From the NCBI GenBank assembly GCA_905221605.1, contig CAJNDS010000080.1:876455-936454 (forward strand): a stretch of DNA of 60,000 bases, in the 5' to 3' direction. A program made the translations under genes and the position numbers. This DNA comes from Symbiodinium natans. Lineage: Eukaryota > Sar > Dinophyceae > Suessiales > Symbiodiniaceae. Shown here piece after piece: positions 56,693 to 60,000 of the stretch (position 1 is its first letter; every line of letters begins with the position of its first letter). The notes beneath the pieces are model-generated. The model had not been told where the DNA came from and searched no databases. It saw only the letters and a list, made by a program, of their open reading frames with translations.

Positions 56693-57078
56693 AATTCTCA
56701 CACGACGCAACCTAAACTCGCCAAAAGAAAGGGACGGGGAACTGAATTGAAGGGAGGTCGGCGGCACTTGTGGCAGCCATTAAATGTGCGAACCCCATGC
56801 TACAGTGTTGATATGACGTGGCCCTAAACCCTGAACCCTTAACCCTAAACCCTTAACCCTAAACCCTAAACCCTAAACCCTAAACCCTAAACCCTAAACC
56901 CTAAACCCTAAACCCTAAACCCTAAACCCTAAACCCTAAACCCTAAACCCTAAACCCTAACTCAGCAGCTCCTCCCTCGGCCCTTTGAGCCGTTGCTTCT
57001 GTATCTTCCGGAGCCGCGCAGCCGGGGCGTCAGAGAGGCTCAGATGCGCGATGAGCATCTCCAGGTGATGGCTGGCCT
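56693..57078. repeat. Module copy 2: flank + telomere-type array + exon-like fragment
   Basis: Homologous to 8650-9000 on both sides of the array (here 56823-56962, about 19 units). On the minus strand the right part reads HHLEMLIAHLSLSDAPAARL, then RKIQKQRLKGPREELLS, without a stop until the array. This copy keeps the frame the 8.9-kb copy has lost. The fragment is Leu/Arg/Lys-rich and helical. No family recognised. Confidence 0.75.
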
Positions 57079-57081
57079 GTG

Positions 57082-57305
57082 GGACACAGAGACACAGAGA
57101 CACAGAGACACAGAGACACAGAGACACAGAGACAGGAAGACGGAGACAGAGAACTGAGGCAGAGAGAGAGAGAGACAGAGACAGAGACAGCGACAGAGAC
57201 AGAGACAGAGACAGAGGGAGAAAGCGAGAGAGCGAGAGAGCGAGAGAGCGAGAGGGCGAGAGAGCGAGAGAGCGAGAGGGCGAGAGAGCGAGAGAGCGAG
57301 AGAGC
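57082..57305. repeat. GACACAGA and GCGAGAGA microsatellites
   Basis: (GACACAGA)n at 57082-57133 passes into GAGACAGA and then (GCGAGAGA/GCGAGAGG)n to 57305. The strand is purely purine-rich over long stretches. Confidence 0.95.
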
Positions 57306-57404
57306 GCCGTCTCAAAAAGCAAACCCTTTGGGCGTTCGTAAGGTGACTCGATGGATTAAAACACAGGATTTGTGCTTTAGCTGGCAACCAAATTCAAGAC
57401 CCCC

Positions 57405-57428
57405 CTAAAGCCTAAACCCTAAACCCTG
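57405..57428. repeat. Short CCCTAAA array
   Basis: Three units with a CCTAAAG variant. Confidence 0.85.
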
Positions 57429-57656
57429 ATCAAATCCTAAATGCAGCGGAGCAGAGTGGAATGAATTTCGGGGAAATGGCCGAGGCACAAACTGGCCGAA
57501 CTTTGCGACCCCGAGGGAACAGCAGACGCGGAAGAAACAACAACAGGCAGCAACAACGGCTTCTTCTTCCTCTTCTTCTTCCTCCTCATCACGACCTACA
57601 CTTCACACAGCTTGAATGCTAGAGCGCACGCTAGCACAACTCGTGGTGCAGCGGAT

Positions 57657-57718
57657 GGGGGGGGGGGGGGGCGCCTTATTTTCAACACGTTGATCCGGGG
57701 GGGGGGGGGGGGGGGGCG
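57657..57718. repeat. Duplicated G-tract unit
   Basis: A G run followed by GCGCCT.(A/G)TTTTCAACACGT occurs twice (57657-57692 and 57697-57740), the second with a longer G run. Confidence 0.85.
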
Positions 57719-57959
57719 CCTCGTTTTCAACACGTAAACTTGATCCAGATCATGGTTTGTGTGCCCTGTGACTGAAAACACACAACTTACAAGCCTTTCT
57801 GAGAACTCACCATACAGAATTGACATCTGTTTTGGGCCCCCACACAGCATCACAGTGAGCTTCAAGACCGGCATCGGCAGATAGCACGTGCCAAACTGAA
57901 GCGTCTAACACGAATGTATATCCAGCTGCGGGCGAGAATGTCAAACAAAGAAAACACGA

Positions 57960-58157
57960 ATGAACCAACACTCTCCGGTTAGACGATCCACGACTATACA
58001 CGCAACACTGAGGCGGTTCTATGCAGAGATCGCTGACCGTTCAGAAAATGAAGCCCAACATGAATTCTGTGAGCATGTAGATGTAGAAGAAACGGGATTG
58101 TCATTGACGGCTTACAGTAAACTCCTGAAAGTTGGAGCATGGTTTAAGGATGATTAG
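57960..58157 (+). CDS. Possible terminal exon, product unknown
   Basis: A 65-codon frame (…TLRRFYAEIADRSENEAQHE, FCEHVDVEETGLSLTAYSKL, LKVGAWFKDD) in a patch of lower GC than its surroundings. The composition is strongly protein-like. Just upstream another frame reads PYRIDICFGPPHSITVSFKT and a third ARAKLKRLTRMYIQLRARMS. A small multi-exon gene at 57800-58157 is conceivable, but I found no certain joins. Confidence 0.3.
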   Translation: MNQHSPVRRSTTIHATLRRFYAEIADRSENEAQHEFCEHVDVEETGLSLTAYSKLLKVGAWFKDD

Positions 58158-58286
58158 GGGCGGAATAAGGATGTTCCAACCTTTCTGGAGTGTACCGTAA
58201 GTGGATCTGAGTCGTGTCAGTGCACGCCAGGCTTTAGAAAATAGGGAAAGGTTTTGGAGGGATTTTGTTGGGATGTTTTTCCCTTC

Positions 58287-58325
58287 TACTAGCAGTCCTA
58301 AAATCCCTACTAAGGACTGTTAGTA
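58287..58325. repeat. Short hairpin, 13-bp arms
   Basis: TACTAGCAGTCCT and AGGACTGTTAGTA pair at 12 of 13 positions around ~12 nt (AAAATCCCTACT). The CTACTA end resembles that of MITE A. Confidence 0.6.
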
Positions 58326-58439
58326 CAAGGGGTACACATCCCAAGGGTTCCTAGGGCTTTACAGTTTAGGGTCTTCTTGGCGGCCCTTTTGCTGTGTTCT
58401 TGAATTCGAAGGCCCCGCCACAGAACAGCTTGCAGCCTC

Positions 58440-58738
58440 AACCCCAAACCCTAAACCCTAAACCCTCAACCCTAAACCCTAAACCCTAAACCCTAAACCC
58501 TAAACCCTCAACCCTCAACCCTCAACCCCAAGACAAGCAAGAGCCGCCTCTGCTTCGCTTGCCGCGCTCGCATCGCCTCCGCCCAGCAGGTCACTCTGTA
58601 CCATGTCGTTCTCCTGCCCAGGACTTGGCTGCACTCAGAAGGGTAGCTAGAAATTAAATGTTTCGCTGCCTCATGAAGAGTTTAGGGTTTAGGGTTTAGG
58701 GTTTAGGGTTTAGGGTTTAGGGTTTAGGGTTTAGGGTT
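58440..58738. repeat. CCCTAAA array and TTTAGGG array
   Basis: 58440-58528 (ending in several CCCTCAA units) and 58680-58738. The second joins directly to the truncated introner relative at 58739. Confidence 0.95.
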
Positions 58739-58800
58739 AAGAAACCAAATAAACCCAAAAAGGCTAAAGATTCACAGTCGCAGTAAAGCACCACAGAGAG
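58739..58800. mobile_element. Truncated relative of CLN5 intron-1 element, abutting telomere-type array
   Basis: The segment matches 4936-4998: AGAAACC, AA.CCC.A.AAGGCTAA, then CAGTAAAGCACCACA.AGAG, in order with scattered mismatches. The part equivalent to 4901-4935 is missing and replaced by a TTTAGGG array ending at 58738. It is either an element cut by the array or a recombination junction. Confidence 0.6.
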
Positions 58801-58861
58801 GAGGCGGGATCGCAGGGCCAAGGAACCCAGCTGGAATGTTGGAAGTCGGAAAAGTTCAGAG

Positions 58862-59262
58862 GGTCTAGGGTTTAGGGTTTAGGGTTTAGGGTTAGGGGTT
58901 TAGGGGTTTAGGGCTTTAGGGGTTTAGGGGTTTAGGGCTTTAGGGGTTTAGGGGTTTAGGGCTTTAGGGGTTTAGGGTTTAGGGGTTTAGGGCTTTAGGG
59001 GTTTAGGGGTTTAGGGGTTTAGGGGTTTAGGGGTTCAGGGGTTGAGGGGTTTAGGGGTTTAGGGGTTTAGGGGTTCAGGGGTTGAGGGGTTTAGGGGTTT
59101 AGGGGGTTAGGGGTTTAGGGGTTTGGGGGTTTAGGGGTTTAGGGGTTTAGGGGTTTAGGGGTTTCGGGGTTTCGGGGTTTGGGGGTTTAGGGGTTTAGGT
59201 GTTTAGGTGTTTAGGGATTTCGGGGTTTAGGGTTTAGGGGTTTAGGGTTTAGGGTTTAGGAT
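58862..59262. repeat. Telomere-variant array dominated by the 8-mer TTTAGGGG
   Basis: Starts as TTTAGGG and becomes about 40 units of TTTAGGGG with TTCAGGGG, TTGAGGGG, TTTCGGGG and CTTTAGGGG variants. Variants recur as blocks: TTTAGGGCTTTAGGGG in 58905-58975 and TTCAGGGGTTGAGGGG at 59033 and 59073. It returns to TTTAGGG at the right end. Confidence 0.95.
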
Positions 59263-59494
59263 GTAGCCTTTTTACTTACTGGTTCTTAGTAGGGAATTTG
59301 GGGACAAACCCTACTGAGGGATTAGGGACGCTAAACCTTGTGGAAGCCGACAATCACAGCTGATCGTTTCCTTTGATCCCTAGATCCTAAACCCTGCTGT
59401 GGGAGTCACAAGGGTTTCAGGGTTTAGGGCAGGGTTGAGGGAGTTGTCTTGCGATGCTCCTTTCCTCCGACATTGCTCTGGACTCTCTTTCGGA

Positions 59495-59880
59495 TGTCCC
59501 TAAACCCTAAACCCTAAACCCTAAACCCTTGCAGCCCTGAAGAAATACTGTTCCGCAAGCCTCTGCCCACGAGAGGCACTTTTCAAAGTACCTGAGTCTG
59601 CGGGTTCTACCTTGGACCCCTAAGGTTGTACCCTTGGGTTTTGGGGTCCCTTTGAAGGATCCCTAAAAGAACCTAAACCCTAAACCCTAAACCCTAAACC
59701 CTAGACCCGTAATAGGAGCATCCTGCCTTCGGGGTACGAGTCTGAATCCCTTGACTGAGATGGCGCGCAATCGCATCGAGGCTGAAAGGCAATCGCAGCT
59801 TGTTTTACCCTTTAGACACGTGACCCTAAACCCTAAACCCTAAACCCTAAACCCTAAACCCTAAACCCTAAACCCTAAAC
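59495..59880. repeat. Three CCCTAAA arrays
   Basis: 59500-59530, 59670-59707 and 59824-59880. The last is uniform (eight units). The arrays are separated by ~140 bp of unique sequence. Confidence 0.9.
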
Positions 59881-60000
59881 GAGCTACCATGTAGTACGGA
59901 GCTGCCTCAGTTTCCCTCCGTGCACTGGCACCCTCGGGATGAGAATGAGCTGTGCAATGTGTTCTCCCGGTGCGCGGTGCAGGAAGGGGGGGCTCAGAAT
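59881..60000. other. Window end, unique sequence
   Basis: No feature seen. Confidence 0.4.

Noticed and set aside
57079-57408. Glu/Arg-rich coiled-coil-like protein
   Set aside because: A direct translation of GACACAGA/GCGAGAGA microsatellites.
1-60000. tRNA, rRNA or snRNA genes
   Set aside because: I scanned for T-loop-like GTTCGA motifs and obvious rRNA signatures and saw none in a usable context. A covariance-model search would be needed to exclude them.

Overview
The window reads as nuclear DNA of a dinoflagellate, gene-poor and repeat-rich. Four independent signs support this. (1) TTTAGGG/CCCTAAA telomere-type arrays lie throughout, in both orientations. (2) The one clearly multi-exon gene has introns with GT, GC or GA donors and AG|G acceptors, the relaxed splice signals known from dinoflagellates. 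(3) Those introns look like short transposable elements (introners) flanked by 4-bp duplications. (4) A degenerate copy of the dinoflagellate spliced-leader sequence lies near 48.1 kb. The species is not determinable by eye.

Layout. 0.3-2.3 kb: clustered telomere-type arrays and a ~53-bp satellite that carries a telomeric heptamer in each unit. 2.3-7.1 kb: the only confident genes, both on the minus strand. The first is a six-exon CLN5-like lysosomal enzyme gene (3373-5066). The second is a single-exon gene for a secreted/membrane Cys-rich protein with a PAN/Apple-like motif (6111-7019). 7.1-16 kb: more telomere-type arrays, homopolymers, an AT-rich patch and a ~0.72-kb tandem duplication. 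16.1-25.6 kb has no telomere-type arrays. It holds diverged satellites, a Pro/Thr/Asn-type low-complexity array, and a higher-order repeat of six subunits per ~740 bp, bracketed by a short motif in inverted orientation. 25.6-47.5 kb: mostly unique sequence with low-confidence exon-like patches, a 1.2-kb direct duplication 8.7 kb apart, a 0.86-kb tandem duplication, two 9-bp minisatellites and several hairpin (MITE-like) elements. 47.5-60 kb: telomere-type arrays become dense again, with MITE pairs, microsatellites, a 58-nt poly-C tract and an 8-bp telomere-variant array.

Main result. I could assemble the CLN5-like gene across all six exons by assuming that each intron is an inserted element. 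Every intron is bordered by an exact 4-bp direct repeat, and the resulting 334-residue frame has no stop and keeps a His-Glu-Cys triad. A related copy lies outside any gene at 2791-2887, also with terminal inverted repeats and its own 4-bp duplication. That is what intron creation by a mobile element predicts.

Most other open frames sit in stop-poor repeats or have lengths expected by chance in about 120 kb of two-strand sequence. They are left out or given low confidence.
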